Shown piece after piece: positions 30,506-39,934 of a stretch of 64,000 nucleotides of DNA. Made by a program: the position numbers and the translations under genes. The DNA comes from Halorubrum lipolyticum DSM 21995 (GTDB lineage Archaea > Halobacteriota > Halobacteria > Halobacteriales > Haloferacaceae), in NCBI RefSeq assembly GCF_000337375.1, contig NZ_AOJG01000030.1, forward strand, positions 124,582-188,581, written 5' to 3'. The notes beneath the pieces were generated by a model. It worked only from the letters and a program-made list of their open reading frames with translations. It ran no database searches and was not told the origin of the DNA. The first letter of the stretch is position 1; each line of letters starts with the position of its first letter.

Positions 30506-31423
30506 TCACCCGCCTCCGCGGTCGGCTCCCCCGTCAGCGAGCACGCCGACGAACGGCACCGCGAACCCGACGACGTAGCCCGCGAGATGCGCGAACACGT
30601 TGCTGCCGAACGGGACGAGCACCAGCGATCCGATCACGCCCGCGATCGCGACGCTCGCGCCGGTGACGTACAGCAGTTCGCGTTCGGGAGTCAGATCGAG
30701 TCCGGCCACCCGCGGGCGTCCGACCGCGGCGTACAGCCCGGTCGCGGCGAGGGCGGCCCCGACCGCGAACAGCGACCCGACGGCCGGTAGCGGCGGGAAG
30801 TAGCCGGCGCCGCTCGGCACGAGGTACACCACGGCGAGCGACGCGAAGACGGCGACGACCGACCAGCGCGGGTCGACGCCCAGAGGGGTCTCGCTTCGAG
30901 CTCGGGCGCTCTCCGTCGCCAGCGCGGCGAACCAGACGGCCACGAGGTAGCCGAGGAGCGCGCTGTTCACGTCCGAGAAGCCGGCGGTCGGGGCGTCGGT
31001 CAGGCCGCCGAGCGCGACGATGGTCGCCCACGCCGAGACGAGCGGGACGACCGCGAGGTAGGTCGCGACCGACTCGAGGAGCCGCCGTCGCCAGCCGGCG
31101 ACGACCGAGAGAGGGTACGCGACCGCGACGAGCAGCCAGTAGTTAACGACGTTGTCGAGGAGGTGAGCCGGGTCCGTGTGGACGAAACTCGACGCGAACG
31201 CGGTCCACAGCGCCCACCGGCTCTCGAACACGCCCTCCGTCGCCAGCGAGAGCCGCCACGCCTCGACGCCGGGGAGCAGGCTCACGCCGACGAGCAGGGA
31301 CGGCAGGGGGAGAGCGACGAGCGCCAGCTCCGCCGGCGGCCGCGACCGGACGGCGCCGACGAGCGACGCGAGCAGCCCGCGAAGGGTGGGCGGGCCAGCG
31401 GTGTCGCCGACGTCTCCCGGCAT
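30506..31423 (-). CDS. Rhomboid-like membrane protein
   Basis: 305 aa from ATG 31423. About seven membrane segments. FVHTDPAHLLDNVVNYWLL matches the rhomboid HxxxN region, GFSDVNSALLG takes the place of the GxSG serine motif, and NVFAHLAGYVVGF carries the histidine of the catalytic dyad. Ser and His are kept but the second Gly of GxSG is Asp, so activity is uncertain. It begins 8 nt after the Cdc48 stop, so the two probably share a transcript; together they could act in membrane protein quality control, which is inference. Confidence 0.75.
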   Translation of the reverse strand: MPGDVGDTAGPPTLRGLLASLVGAVRSRPPAELALVALPLPSLLVGVSLLPGVEAWRLSLATEGVFESRWALWTAFASSFVHTDPAHLLDNVVNYWLLVAVAYPLSVVAGWRRRLLESVATYLAVVPLVSAWATIVALGGLTDAPTAGFSDVNSALLGYLVAVWFAALATESARARSETPLGVDPRWSVVAVFASLAVVYLVPSGAGYFPPLPAVGSLFAVGAALAATGLYAAVGRPRVAGLDLTPERELLYVTGASVAIAGVIGSLVLVPFGSNVFAHLAGYVVGFAVPFVGVLADGGADRGGG

Positions 31424-31431
31424 CCGACCCC

Positions 31432-33693
31432 CTACGGCGTCGCCGGGCGGACGCTCTCCAGCGCCGCCGCGAAGTCGTCGGCGGTGATCCCGATCTCGTC
31501 GGCGTGGTCGTTGGCGGCCTCGCCGTGCTCGTCGGCGACGCGCTCGATGGCGATCAGGGCGGCCTCCCGACACAGCGACGCGATCTCAGCGCCAGAGTAC
31601 CCCTCGGTCTCGTCGGCGAGGTGCTCCAGGTCGACCCCGTCGACGAGCGGCTTCGAGCGGGTGTGCACGTCGAGGATCTTCCGGCGCGCGTCGCGGTCCG
31701 GCTCGGGGACCTCGATGTGGGTCTCCAGCCGTCCGGGCCGGAGCAGCGCGGGGTCGAGCGCGTTCCGCCGGTTCGTCGCCGCGAGCACGACGAGGTTCGG
31801 GTTGTCGCTGGCGCGGTCAAGCTCCGTGAGCAGCTGGGAGACGACGCGCTCGCCGACCCCGGAGCCGTCGCCGCCGGCGCCGTCGCGGTCGGCCGCGATC
31901 GCGTCGATCTCGTCGAAGAAGACGATCACGGGCGCCGCCTGCCGGGCGCGGTCGAAGAGGTCCCGGACCGCCTTCTCGGACTCGCCGACGTACCGGTCGA
32001 GCAGCTCGGGGCCGGCCACCTGGATGAAGTTCACGCCGCTCTCGCCCGCTATCGCCCGGGCGAGGAGGGTCTTCCCGGTTCCGGGCGGCCCGTGGAGCAG
32101 GACCCCCGTCGGCGGGTCGGCGTCGGCGGCGTCGAAGAGGGGACCGTACGTCAGCGGCCACGTCACCGCCCGCTCCAGCTTCGCTTTGGCCTCCGGGAGC
32201 CCGCCCACGTCCGCGAAGTCGGTGGCGGGCTGCTCGGCGACGTACTCGCGCATCGCGCTCGGCTCGACGTTGGCGTGAGCCGCCTCGAAGTCGGCCTTCG
32301 CGACGGTCACGTCGTCGAGGGCCGCGGCGTCCGACTCGCGGGCGCGCCGCAGCGCGGTCATCGCCGCCTCCTGCGTGAGCCCCTCGATATCGGCGCCGAC
32401 GAACCCGTGGGTCCGGGCCGCGATGCGGTCCAAGTCCACGTCGTCCGCGAGGGGCATCCGACGGGTGTGAACGTCGAGGATCTGGCGGCGACCGGCCTCA
32501 CCGGGGACGCCGATCTCGATCTCGCGATCGAACCGACCGCCCCGCCTGAGCGCGGGGTCGAGGGTGTCGACGCGGTTGGTCGCGCCGATGACGATCACGT
32601 CGCCGCGGGCGTCGAGCCCGTCCATCAGCGAGAGCAGCTGGCCGACGACGCGGTTCTCCACGTCGCCGCCGTCGTCGCGCTTGCCCGCGATCGAGTCGAT
32701 CTCGTCGAAGAAGATGATGGCGGGGGCGGCCTCCCGAGCTTCTTTGAATTTCTCGCGGAGCTTCTCCTCGCTTTCGCCCTTGTACTTCGACATGATCTCC
32801 GGGCCGTCGACCGTGATGAACGTCGCGTCGACCTCGTTGGCGACGGCGCGGGCGATCAGCGTCTTTCCGGTCCCCGGCGGCCCGTGGAGCAGGACGCCCT
32901 TCGGCGGGTCGATCCCGAGCCGGGTGAACACGCCGGGCTCCGAGAGGGGGAGCTCGATGGTCTCGCGGACGAGCTCCAGCTCCTCGTCGAGCCCGCCGAT
33001 GTCCTCGTAGGTCGCGCCCGCGGTGTGTTCCGCCGGGGGTTCGGTGCCGCCGCCGGGCGGGCGGGCGTCGGTTCCGGAGGTGTCGGTGCCGATGGATCTG
33101 TCGGACGAGGGGTCGCTCCCCGTCGAAGATCCGGAGGCAGTCCGGCGATCTCGTCCGTCGCCCCCGTCGGACCCCGACGGGTCCTCGTCCCCGTAGGTCA
33201 CCGACACGTCGGTCCGGCTCGTGACGCGGACCGTGCCCGCCGGGTCCGTCTCGGCGACGACGAACCGGATCCCGCCGAGCCGCTCGACGTGGACGGCCTC
33301 GCCCCGGGTGACGGGTCGATCGCGGAGGTCGCGGGCGAGCGCGCGCTCGACCACCTCGCGGCTCACGTCAACGTCGGCGAGCTCCGCGGGCGCGGCGAGC
33401 GCGACGCGGTCGGCGTCCTCGACGTCGACGGGCCCGACCGTGACGGTGTCGCCGACCTTTACGCCGGCGTTCGCTCGGGTGTCGGCGTCGATGAGGACGG
33501 AGTCTTCTCGGGCGCCCGCGCCGCCGGGCCACACCTTCGCGACCGCGGTGCGCTCGCCGCGGATCTCGACGGTGTCGCCGCTGAGGAGGCCGAGTCGCTT
33601 CCGGGAGGGTTCGGGGAGTCGGGCGATGCCCCGGCCCGCGTCCCGCTTCTCGGCGGCGCGCACCGTGAGCCGGAGGCGGGTGGTGTCGTTCAT
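31432..33693 (-). CDS. cdc48: Cdc48-type AAA+ ATPase
   Basis: 753 aa. N-domain (double-psi barrel; residues 1-~190) with a Ser/Asp/Gly-rich insertion, then D1 ([26 protein letters not shown]) and D2 ([27 protein letters not shown]), both with Arg fingers in the GGRFDREI and RPGRLETHI blocks. Hexameric unfoldase that feeds substrates to the proteasome. Downstream rhomboid-like gene is likely in the same operon. Confidence 0.95.
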   Translation of the reverse strand: MNDTTRLRLTVRAAEKRDAGRGIARLPEPSRKRLGLLSGDTVEIRGERTAVAKVWPGGAGAREDSVLIDADTRANAGVKVGDTVTVGPVDVEDADRVALAAPAELADVDVSREVVERALARDLRDRPVTRGEAVHVERLGGIRFVVAETDPAGTVRVTSRTDVSVTYGDEDPSGSDGGDGRDRRTASGSSTGSDPSSDRSIGTDTSGTDARPPGGGTEPPAEHTAGATYEDIGGLDEELELVRETIELPLSEPGVFTRLGIDPPKGVLLHGPPGTGKTLIARAVANEVDATFITVDGPEIMSKYKGESEEKLREKFKEAREAAPAIIFFDEIDSIAGKRDDGGDVENRVVGQLLSLMDGLDARGDVIVIGATNRVDTLDPALRRGGRFDREIEIGVPGEAGRRQILDVHTRRMPLADDVDLDRIAARTHGFVGADIEGLTQEAAMTALRRARESDAAALDDVTVAKADFEAAHANVEPSAMREYVAEQPATDFADVGGLPEAKAKLERAVTWPLTYGPLFDAADADPPTGVLLHGPPGTGKTLLARAIAGESGVNFIQVAGPELLDRYVGESEKAVRDLFDRARQAAPVIVFFDEIDAIAADRDGAGGDGSGVGERVVSQLLTELDRASDNPNLVVLAATNRRNALDPALLRPGRLETHIEVPEPDRDARRKILDVHTRSKPLVDGVDLEHLADETEGYSGAEIASLCREAALIAIERVADEHGEAANDHADEIGITADDFAAALESVRPATP

Positions 33694-33786
33694 ACGTCTC
33701 GTACTCGCCGATGACCCTTTATCCTTGTCCGGTCGCTCCCGCCGCCGACCGCAACCCCCTTACCCCGGCCGGACCCGTCGTTCGGT

Positions 33787-34971
33787 ATGCAACCGACAGG
33801 GCACCTGCGCGGCGACGCGGTCCGCGTCGCCGGCGACGCCCGCCAGCGGTTCCACGACTCCGGCGGCTACGGCCGCCCGCTCGGCGGCGACGAGATCGCG
33901 CTCTCGCGGGTCGAGGCCGCCCACCTGCTGTTCCGCGGCGACCTCTCGGGAGTCTCTCTCGCCGACGACGCCGACCCCGTGGGCTTCGAGCGCTTCTTCG
34001 TCGAGTGCGCGGCCGCGGCCGACCGGTTCGCGGTGCGCTACCTCGTCTACGCCGACCTGCGCGACCGGGGCTTCTACCTCTCGCCCGCCCGCGAGCCGTG
34101 GCCCGGCGGCGATATCGACGCGCCCGACGCGGTCGACTTCGTCGCCTACGAGCGCGGCTCGACGCCCGACACGGGCAACGTCAAGTACCCCGTGCAGGTC
34201 GTCGGCGAGCGCGAGTCGCTGCCGGCCGCCGGGCTCGCTGGACGCACCCTCGCCGTCGTCGACGAGGAGTCGGACATCACGTACTTCGCGGCGACCGAGG
34301 GGGAGATATCGGGCGCGACCGAGTACGAGCCGCCGAATCGGCTCGACGGGGTGCTCCTCGCCGACCGCGTCGTCGTCTGGGACGCCCCAGAGGGGCTCTA
34401 CGAGCGCGGCTTCTACGGCCAGCCGCTCACCGGTCGCGCCGCGGCGGTCGAGGGCGCGGTCCAGCTCTCCTTAGTCGAGGCCGCGTCGCTCGCGGCCGAC
34501 GGCGTCCTGTCGCTGTCGGCGTCCGTCGGGACGGCGGGCGAGACCCCAGATGAGGGCGCCGCACAGCGAGACGGTCCCGCCGCCGCGGTCGTCGCCCGCG
34601 GCCGCGAGGTCGAGGGCGAGCGGTTCGACCGCCGGCTCGCCATTTATAAGCGCCTCCGCGAGGCCGACGCCGTCCCGAAGACCGGCTTCAAGTTCGGCGC
34701 CGACTTCCGGACCTACCTCGACGTGGAGACGGTCAAGGACCTGCCGCACTCCGAGCACCTCGTGCGCGTCGTCGAGGGCGACCACCGCTTTTCGCCGCGC
34801 GAGCTCTCGCTCGACGTGCGGCTCGCGGGCGGCGTCCGCAAGGAGATGGTGTTCGCGCTGACGGCGGTGGACGATGGCGGGGGCGACGGCGGACGCGACG
34901 GGACCGCCGAGGACGACGCGGCCCGCCACGCCGACGTGGAGTGGCTCTCGATCGGGCGGCTGACGCCCTGA
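33787..34971 (+). CDS. endA: tRNA-splicing endonuclease
   Basis: 394 aa, the double-length haloarchaeal form made of two tandem repeats (first from ~30-190, second from ~195 on). The C-terminal catalytic domain shows the triad: Tyr in FKFGADFRTY, His in LPHSEHLVRV, Lys in GVRKEMVFAL. Cuts bulge-helix-bulge motifs in pre-tRNA and pre-rRNA. Longer than most haloarchaeal EndA owing to Asp/Glu/Gly-rich insertions before the catalytic part and near the end. Confidence 0.95.
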   Translation: MQPTGHLRGDAVRVAGDARQRFHDSGGYGRPLGGDEIALSRVEAAHLLFRGDLSGVSLADDADPVGFERFFVECAAAADRFAVRYLVYADLRDRGFYLSPAREPWPGGDIDAPDAVDFVAYERGSTPDTGNVKYPVQVVGERESLPAAGLAGRTLAVVDEESDITYFAATEGEISGATEYEPPNRLDGVLLADRVVVWDAPEGLYERGFYGQPLTGRAAAVEGAVQLSLVEAASLAADGVLSLSASVGTAGETPDEGAAQRDGPAAAVVARGREVEGERFDRRLAIYKRLREADAVPKTGFKFGADFRTYLDVETVKDLPHSEHLVRVVEGDHRFSPRELSLDVRLAGGVRKEMVFALTAVDDGGGDGGRDGTAEDDAARHADVEWLSIGRLTP

Positions 34972-35058
34972 AGCCCGGCCAGCCGAAGGGCCGGCACCCC
35001 GTCTCGGTTTCGAGACGAACGGGTGGCTTTTTTCTGGAACGAAGCCGTCTCGCCGCCC

Positions 35059-35661
35059 ATGAGCCAGCCCTCCGGGTTCGGATCGGAACCGTCCGCCTAC
35101 GACATCTCCACCGTCGACCTCGACGGCGACCGCTACGAGGTGAAACAGTCGGCTATCCGAAACAAGTACACCGTCCGCGACGGCGACGGAAACGTCGTCC
35201 TCCGCGGGAAACAGAAGATGTTCAAGCTGAAAGAGGAGTTCCCGTTCGTCACCGGCGACGGCGAGGACGCGTTCTCCGTGAAGGCGGGCGGCATCATGGA
35301 CATCGCGGGCAACTACGCCATCACCGACGCGGGCACCGGCGAGGAGGTCGTCGTCCTCGACGAGGACTACTCGCTGTTCACGGAAAACTGGACGATCCGC
35401 GACCCCGACACGGGGGAGGCCCTGGCGACGATTCGGTCGAAGAACAAGCTGCTGTCGGCGCTCCGCCACCTCGTCGGCGCCGCGAACCTCGTCCCGAACA
35501 AGTACGAGATCTTCGACGCCGACGGCGACCACGTCGGCGACATCGAGGGGAAGTTCTCGCTGCGCGACGCCTACACGGTCACCATCGACGACGCGAGCGA
35601 CGTGCCGAAGGAGGCCGTGATCGCCGCCGCGTGCATCCTCGACGCGTTAGAGAATCAGTAG
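35059..35661 (+). CDS. LURP-one-related (tubby-like beta-barrel) protein
   Basis: 200 aa from ATG 35059. Repeated short strands (YEVKQSAIRNKYTVRDGDG, VLRGKQKMFKLKEEF, WTIRDPDTGEALATIRSKNKLLSALRHLV, YEIFDADGDHVGDIEGKFSLRDAYTVTID) match LURP-one-related/scramblase-like barrels. Role in archaea unknown. A GTG/ATG reading from 35023 exists but the internal ATG fits the fold start. Confidence 0.82.
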   Translation: MSQPSGFGSEPSAYDISTVDLDGDRYEVKQSAIRNKYTVRDGDGNVVLRGKQKMFKLKEEFPFVTGDGEDAFSVKAGGIMDIAGNYAITDAGTGEEVVVLDEDYSLFTENWTIRDPDTGEALATIRSKNKLLSALRHLVGAANLVPNKYEIFDADGDHVGDIEGKFSLRDAYTVTIDDASDVPKEAVIAAACILDALENQ

Positions 35662-35730
35662 CGACGTGTGCAGCGCTCTAGTGGAACCGGTCACTGTCTC
35701 CCCAGGAGACACGCAACTGCGTTTCAGCGA

Positions 35731-35737
35731 TATATAA
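35731..35737 (+). promoter_or_regulatory. TATA box before a small ORF
   Basis: GATATATAAAC around 35730-35740 lies about 35 nt before ATG 35769, so transcription would begin within about 10 nt of that codon. Confidence 0.4.
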
Positions 35738-35768
35738 ACGAGATGGAAAAGAGGAACACGCACACGAG

Positions 35769-35915
35769 ATGGCCGTTAGCCTGTACCTCAACGACACTAT
35801 CGGATTCGTCGCGCTCGTTGGGTCTGTCGGTCGACAGGACGCGGAGGCAGTTCGAACCTCGAAGAAACTGCTCGACGACGGAGAGGCGCTCGCTGACGAG
35901 CTTGCAGGTTTATAA
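35769..35915 (+). CDS. Small ORF, 48 aa, unknown
   Basis: Starts MAVSLYLNDTIGFVALVG and ends in KKLLDDGEALADELAGL, so it could form a short hydrophobic stretch followed by an amphipathic helix. It has a fitting TATA box and sits in a 384-nt gap between the LURP-one-like gene and serS with no other content. No family recognised; it may be a remnant. Confidence 0.35.
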   Translation: MAVSLYLNDTIGFVALVGSVGRQDAEAVRTSKKLLDDGEALADELAGL

Positions 35916-36045
35916 GTAACCGATTTCCGACCGAGGGCCGGGTTCCGTCGTGCCGGCCTGTCACAGGCAGGTTCTTGATCTGGTCGATTTCGGAGTTAGG
36001 AGCACCTTTCCAATCTGTCCGGAGACGACACCAACGCGTCCTCTC

Positions 36046-37416
36046 CTACTCCCCGCCGAGCTTCGACTCGCCGACAGCGTCGTGGCCCTCGATGACCTCG
36101 GTGCCACCCATGTACGGGCGCAGCGCCTCGGGGACGGTGACGGTGCCGTCGTCGTTCTGGTAGTACTCAAGGACCGCGACGACGATCCGCGGGACCGCGA
36201 GCCCGGAGCCGTTCAGGGTGTGGAGGTGCTCGGCCGACTCGTGGTGCTCCTCGCGGTAGCGGATCTGAGCGCGGCGCGCCTGGAAGTCCTCGAAGTTCGA
36301 GACGGAGGAGACCTCCAGCCAGCGGCCGCCCTCCTCGGGGCCCTCCTCCATGTCGTCTCCGGGCGCCCACACCTCGATGTCGTACTTCTTCGCCTGCGTG
36401 AACCCGAGGTCGCCGGTGCACATCTCGAGGATGCGGTACGGGAGTTCGAGGCGCCGCAGCACCTCCTCGGCCTCGTCGACGAGCCCGTCGAAGCGCTCGT
36501 CGCTCTCCTCGGGCCGGACGAAGTTCACCATCTCCACCTTGTTGAACTGGTGGACGCGGACGATCCCGCGCGTCTCGGTGCCGTGCTCGCCCGCCTCCTG
36601 CCGGAAGTTCGGCGTGTACGCCTGGTATTTAAGCGGAAGATCCTCGCCGAGCAGGATCTCGTCGCGGTGGAGGTTCGTCACGGGCACCTCCGCGGTCGGG
36701 AGCAGCCAGAGGTCGTCGTCGTCGTACTCGTCCTCGTTGGTCCCCTCGACGCGGTAGGCGTCCTCGGTGAATTTCGGAAGCTGCCCGGTGCCCCGCATCG
36801 ACGCGGAGTTGACCGGGATCGGCGGGAACACGTCCGTGTACCCCTGTTCGCGGTGCACGTCGAGCATGAACTGGATCAGCGCGTGCTCCAGCCGGGCGCC
36901 GTCGCCCTTCGCGACGTAGAAGCCGCCGCCGGCGACCTTCGCGCCGCGCTCGAAGTCGAGGATCTCGAGGTCCTCGCCCAGGTCGTAGTGCGGCTCGATC
37001 TCGTCCGGGAGGGTCCGAAGGTCGTCGAACCCCTCGCGGCGCCGCTCGACGTTCTCCGACTCGTCGGCGCCGACCGGCACCGACTCCTGCGGGATCTGCG
37101 GGAGTTCGAGCAAGGATTCCTCCAGCTCGGCCTCCAGCTCGTCGGCGCGGTCCTCGATATCCTGCAGCTCCGACTTGAGTTCCTGCGAGCGCTCGATCGC
37201 CTCCTGGGCCGCCTCCTCCTCGCCGGCCCCCTTCAGCTCGCCGATTTTCGAGGAGACCTCGTTGCGCTCGTGACGCAGGTCGTCGCCACGCTGTTTCAGC
37301 TCCCGCCACTCCTCGTCGACGTCGAGTATCCGGTCGAGGTCGACGTCGACGCCCTTGTTGGCGAGCGCCTCGCGGACGACCTCGGGGTTCTCCCGGACGA
37401 ACTGTCGAGACAGCAT
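36046..37416 (-). CDS. serS: Seryl-tRNA synthetase
   Basis: 456 aa from ATG 37416 ([18 protein letters not shown]). N-terminal coiled-coil arm (residues ~30-105), then class II core: motif 2 in [28 protein letters not shown], motif 3 in [16 protein letters not shown]. This is the common (bacterial-type) SerRS, not the rare methanogen form. The upstream 20-codon extension is not supported. Confidence 0.95.
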   Translation of the reverse strand: MLSRQFVRENPEVVREALANKGVDVDLDRILDVDEEWRELKQRGDDLRHERNEVSSKIGELKGAGEEEAAQEAIERSQELKSELQDIEDRADELEAELEESLLELPQIPQESVPVGADESENVERRREGFDDLRTLPDEIEPHYDLGEDLEILDFERGAKVAGGGFYVAKGDGARLEHALIQFMLDVHREQGYTDVFPPIPVNSASMRGTGQLPKFTEDAYRVEGTNEDEYDDDDLWLLPTAEVPVTNLHRDEILLGEDLPLKYQAYTPNFRQEAGEHGTETRGIVRVHQFNKVEMVNFVRPEESDERFDGLVDEAEEVLRRLELPYRILEMCTGDLGFTQAKKYDIEVWAPGDDMEEGPEEGGRWLEVSSVSNFEDFQARRAQIRYREEHHESAEHLHTLNGSGLAVPRIVVAVLEYYQNDDGTVTVPEALRPYMGGTEVIEGHDAVGESKLGGE

Positions 37417-37513
37417 TTGTCGGGAGTTCCGCGGGGCGACCCAAAACCGTATCGGAGCGTCGGTCTCGGGTGACACGGGGCGACGCGCCGACCGATTCGC
37501 GCGAGCGACCCCG

Positions 37514-37753
37514 TCAGGGGAACACCGCGAACGCCGTGAACAGCATGAGCAGCGCGAGGCCGGCGACGGCGACTCCCATCACGCGCATCAGCAGGAGCCG
37601 CGTCCCGTTCGGCTCGATCCGCTGTGTCGTCCCGTCCGGACCACGCGTCTGCCATCGGGTCATCCGACGCGGGAACGCCGCCATCGCCAGCGCGCCCCCG
37701 GCGACGAGGAGGGGCACGGCGACGAAGAACAACCGGAGGGGTGCGGGGAACAT
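37514..37753 (-). CDS. Small membrane protein, two TM segments
   Basis: 79 aa from ATG 37753. Hydrophobic segment (residues ~5-25), a polar loop with [13 protein letters not shown], and a second hydrophobic segment to the end (~52-77). The loop resembles small uncharacterised membrane proteins (DUF6199-like). Lies 97 nt upstream of serS on the same strand. Confidence 0.7.
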   Translation of the reverse strand: MFPAPLRLFFVAVPLLVAGGALAMAAFPRRMTRWQTRGPDGTTQRIEPNGTRLLLMRVMGVAVAGLALLMLFTAFAVFP

Positions 37754-37842
37754 ACCCGGGCGTACGTCGCGCGGATCAACAAAATCTTCCGGTGTCGAGA
37801 GGGCTGACCGAGCCCCGCGGCGGCTCCGACCGAGCGCCGCCG

Positions 37843-38334
37843 TCAGTACCCGCCCGGCAGTCCGAAGACCACGGCGAGCGCGAACAGCGGCACCGCGGCG
37901 ACGACCGCGTACCACAGCCCGGCGGCGACGAGGAGGGCCCACGTCGAGGCGCCGTACCCGGTCGGGTCCCAGTCGACGCCGAGCCGGGGGAGCGCGAGCA
38001 CGGCGACCGCCGGCGCGACGACCGTCGTGAGCGCTCCCCCGACCAGCGCCGTCTCGACGAGCGCGTTACTCCACGCGGCCCCGGCCGAGTCGACGAGCCC
38101 GACCGTGAGCAGGACGCCGGCGAGATACGGGACCGAGAGCGCGAGCGCGACGCCGACGTACGAGGTGAGGAGCCGCCCGGCCGGTGGGAGCGCGACGAAC
38201 AGCGCCCGGAACCGCGCCGCGATCAGGAACGGGGCCCAGAGGGCGGCGGCGACGACTCCGGGGAGGGCGAACAGTGCGACCGTGACGAGCCAGCCGGTCG
38301 CCTCGCCGGCCGCGCTTGCGAGACCGAGGACCAT
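37843..38334 (-). CDS. Integral membrane protein, unknown
   Basis: 163 aa from ATG 38334 (MVLGLASAAGEATG). Four to five hydrophobic segments covering most of the length and ending in VFGLPGGY. No family recognised. Same strand as the small membrane protein and serS; divergent from dihydroorotase. The much longer reading in this frame beyond 38334 is antisense to pyrC. Confidence 0.75.
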   Translation of the reverse strand: MVLGLASAAGEATGWLVTVALFALPGVVAAALWAPFLIAARFRALFVALPPAGRLLTSYVGVALALSVPYLAGVLLTVGLVDSAGAAWSNALVETALVGGALTTVVAPAVAVLALPRLGVDWDPTGYGASTWALLVAAGLWYAVVAAVPLFALAVVFGLPGGY

Positions 38335-38439
38335 ACGCCGTCTCTCGCCGGACGTGTCAAACGCTTTGTGGTGGTTCGGGAGCGGTTTGCGGTGGCCCGG
38401 ATCACCACGGTTTAACCGGCGCGACGCGAGCGCGTACCC

Positions 38440-39786
38440 ATGCTCATCACGGGCGCGGAGCTGGCCGACGGGCGAGTCCGCGACGTTCGGGTCCGGGGAG
38501 AGACGATCGACGCGGTCGAACCGACGAACGCGGGGCTCGACGCCGACGCGGGCGAGCGGGTTGTCGACGCCCGGGGGCGTCACCTCCTCCCCGGCGCCGT
38601 CGACGTGCACGTCCACTTCCGCGAACCGGGCGCGAGCCACAAGGAGACGTGGACCTCGGGGTCGCGCGGAGCGGCCGCGGGCGGGGTCACGACCGTCGTC
38701 GACCAGCCGAACACCTCGCCGCCGACCGTCGACGGCGACGCCTTCGACGAGAAGGCCGGCCTCGCCGCCGACTCGCTCGTCGACTACGGGATCAACGGCG
38801 GGGTCACCGGCGACTGGGTCCCCGAGAGCCTCTTCGAGCGCCCGCTGTTCGCGCTCGGCGAGGTGTTCCTCGCGGACTCGACTGGCGACATGGGGATCGC
38901 CCTGGACCTGTTCGAGGACGCGCTCGCCGAGGCCGCCGCCCGCGACGCCCCCGTCACCGTCCACGCCGAGGACGAGACCCTGTTCGACGAGGACGCGCTC
39001 GAGGGGGACCTCGGGGGCGTCGGTACCGCCGCGAACGCCGACGCGTGGTCGGCCTACCGGACCGCCGAGGCCGAGGCGGCGGCGGTCGAGCGCGCCCTCG
39101 ACTCCGGCGCCGCGAGCGACGCGCAAGTGCACATCGCGCACACGTCGACGCCGGAGGGGATCGACGCGGTGGTCGAGGCGCGGGAGGACGCGAACGGAGG
39201 CGCCCCACCCACCTGCGAGGTGACGCCGCATCACCTCTTCCTGTCGCGCGAGGACGCGCGGCGGCTCGGCACCTTCGGGCGCATGAACCCGCCGCTCCGC
39301 TCGGAGGAGCGGCGCGCGGCCGTCTTCGAGCGGCTTCGCGACGGCGACGTCGACGTGGTGGCCACCGACCACGCGCCGCACACGGTCGCGGAGAAGCGGC
39401 AAGGGCTCATCGACGCGCCGAGCGGCGTTCCGGGCGTCGAGACCCTCTATCCGCTCCTCTTGGAGTCGGTCCGGAAGGGGAACCTCTCCTTGGAGCGCGT
39501 CCGCGACGTGGTCGCCGCCAACCCCGCGTCGATCTTCGGGATCGAGGGGAAGGGTCGCATCGAACCCGGCGCCGACGCCGACCTCGTCCTCGTCGACCTG
39601 ACGAACCCCCGCGAGATCGAGGCCGGCGCGCTCCACGGCGCGGCCGGCTGGACGCCCTTCGAGGGGTTGCTGGGCGTGTTCCCGGAACTGACGACCGTCC
39701 GAGGCGCGGTCGTCTACGAGCGCGACCCGGTCACCGGCGCGGAGTCGTTCGGCGAGTCGGTCGGTCGGAACGTGCGGCAACGGTAG
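38440..39786 (+). CDS. pyrC: Dihydroorotase
   Basis: 448 aa amidohydrolase. Metal-site motifs DVHVHFREPG (residues ~53-62), VHAED, HIAHTS and ATDHAPH, with N-terminal and C-terminal small beta domains (GRIEPGADADLVLVDL). Closes carbamoyl aspartate to dihydroorotate in pyrimidine synthesis. Allantoinase-type relatives cannot be fully excluded, but the FREPG and ATDHAPH forms fit class I dihydroorotase. Confidence 0.93.
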   Translation: MLITGAELADGRVRDVRVRGETIDAVEPTNAGLDADAGERVVDARGRHLLPGAVDVHVHFREPGASHKETWTSGSRGAAAGGVTTVVDQPNTSPPTVDGDAFDEKAGLAADSLVDYGINGGVTGDWVPESLFERPLFALGEVFLADSTGDMGIALDLFEDALAEAAARDAPVTVHAEDETLFDEDALEGDLGGVGTAANADAWSAYRTAEAEAAAVERALDSGAASDAQVHIAHTSTPEGIDAVVEAREDANGGAPPTCEVTPHHLFLSREDARRLGTFGRMNPPLRSEERRAAVFERLRDGDVDVVATDHAPHTVAEKRQGLIDAPSGVPGVETLYPLLLESVRKGNLSLERVRDVVAANPASIFGIEGKGRIEPGADADLVLVDLTNPREIEAGALHGAAGWTPFEGLLGVFPELTTVRGAVVYERDPVTGAESFGESVGRNVRQR

Positions 39787-39934
39787 TTCGTGGTCAGGAT
39801 TTGAGACGTGATTCGCGGTGTGACACTCAGTCGCCGGTCGGACATCCACGAGACACTCGAGACACTCTCGCGGGACCGATCTGCGTTCCGCGAACCGACG
39901 TTTATTAGCGTCTGAAAAGGGTCTGTCACACGTG

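Noticed and set aside
34641..34655. TTTATAAGCGCC resembling the repeat border
   Set aside because: Lies inside the endA coding sequence without the other element blocks.
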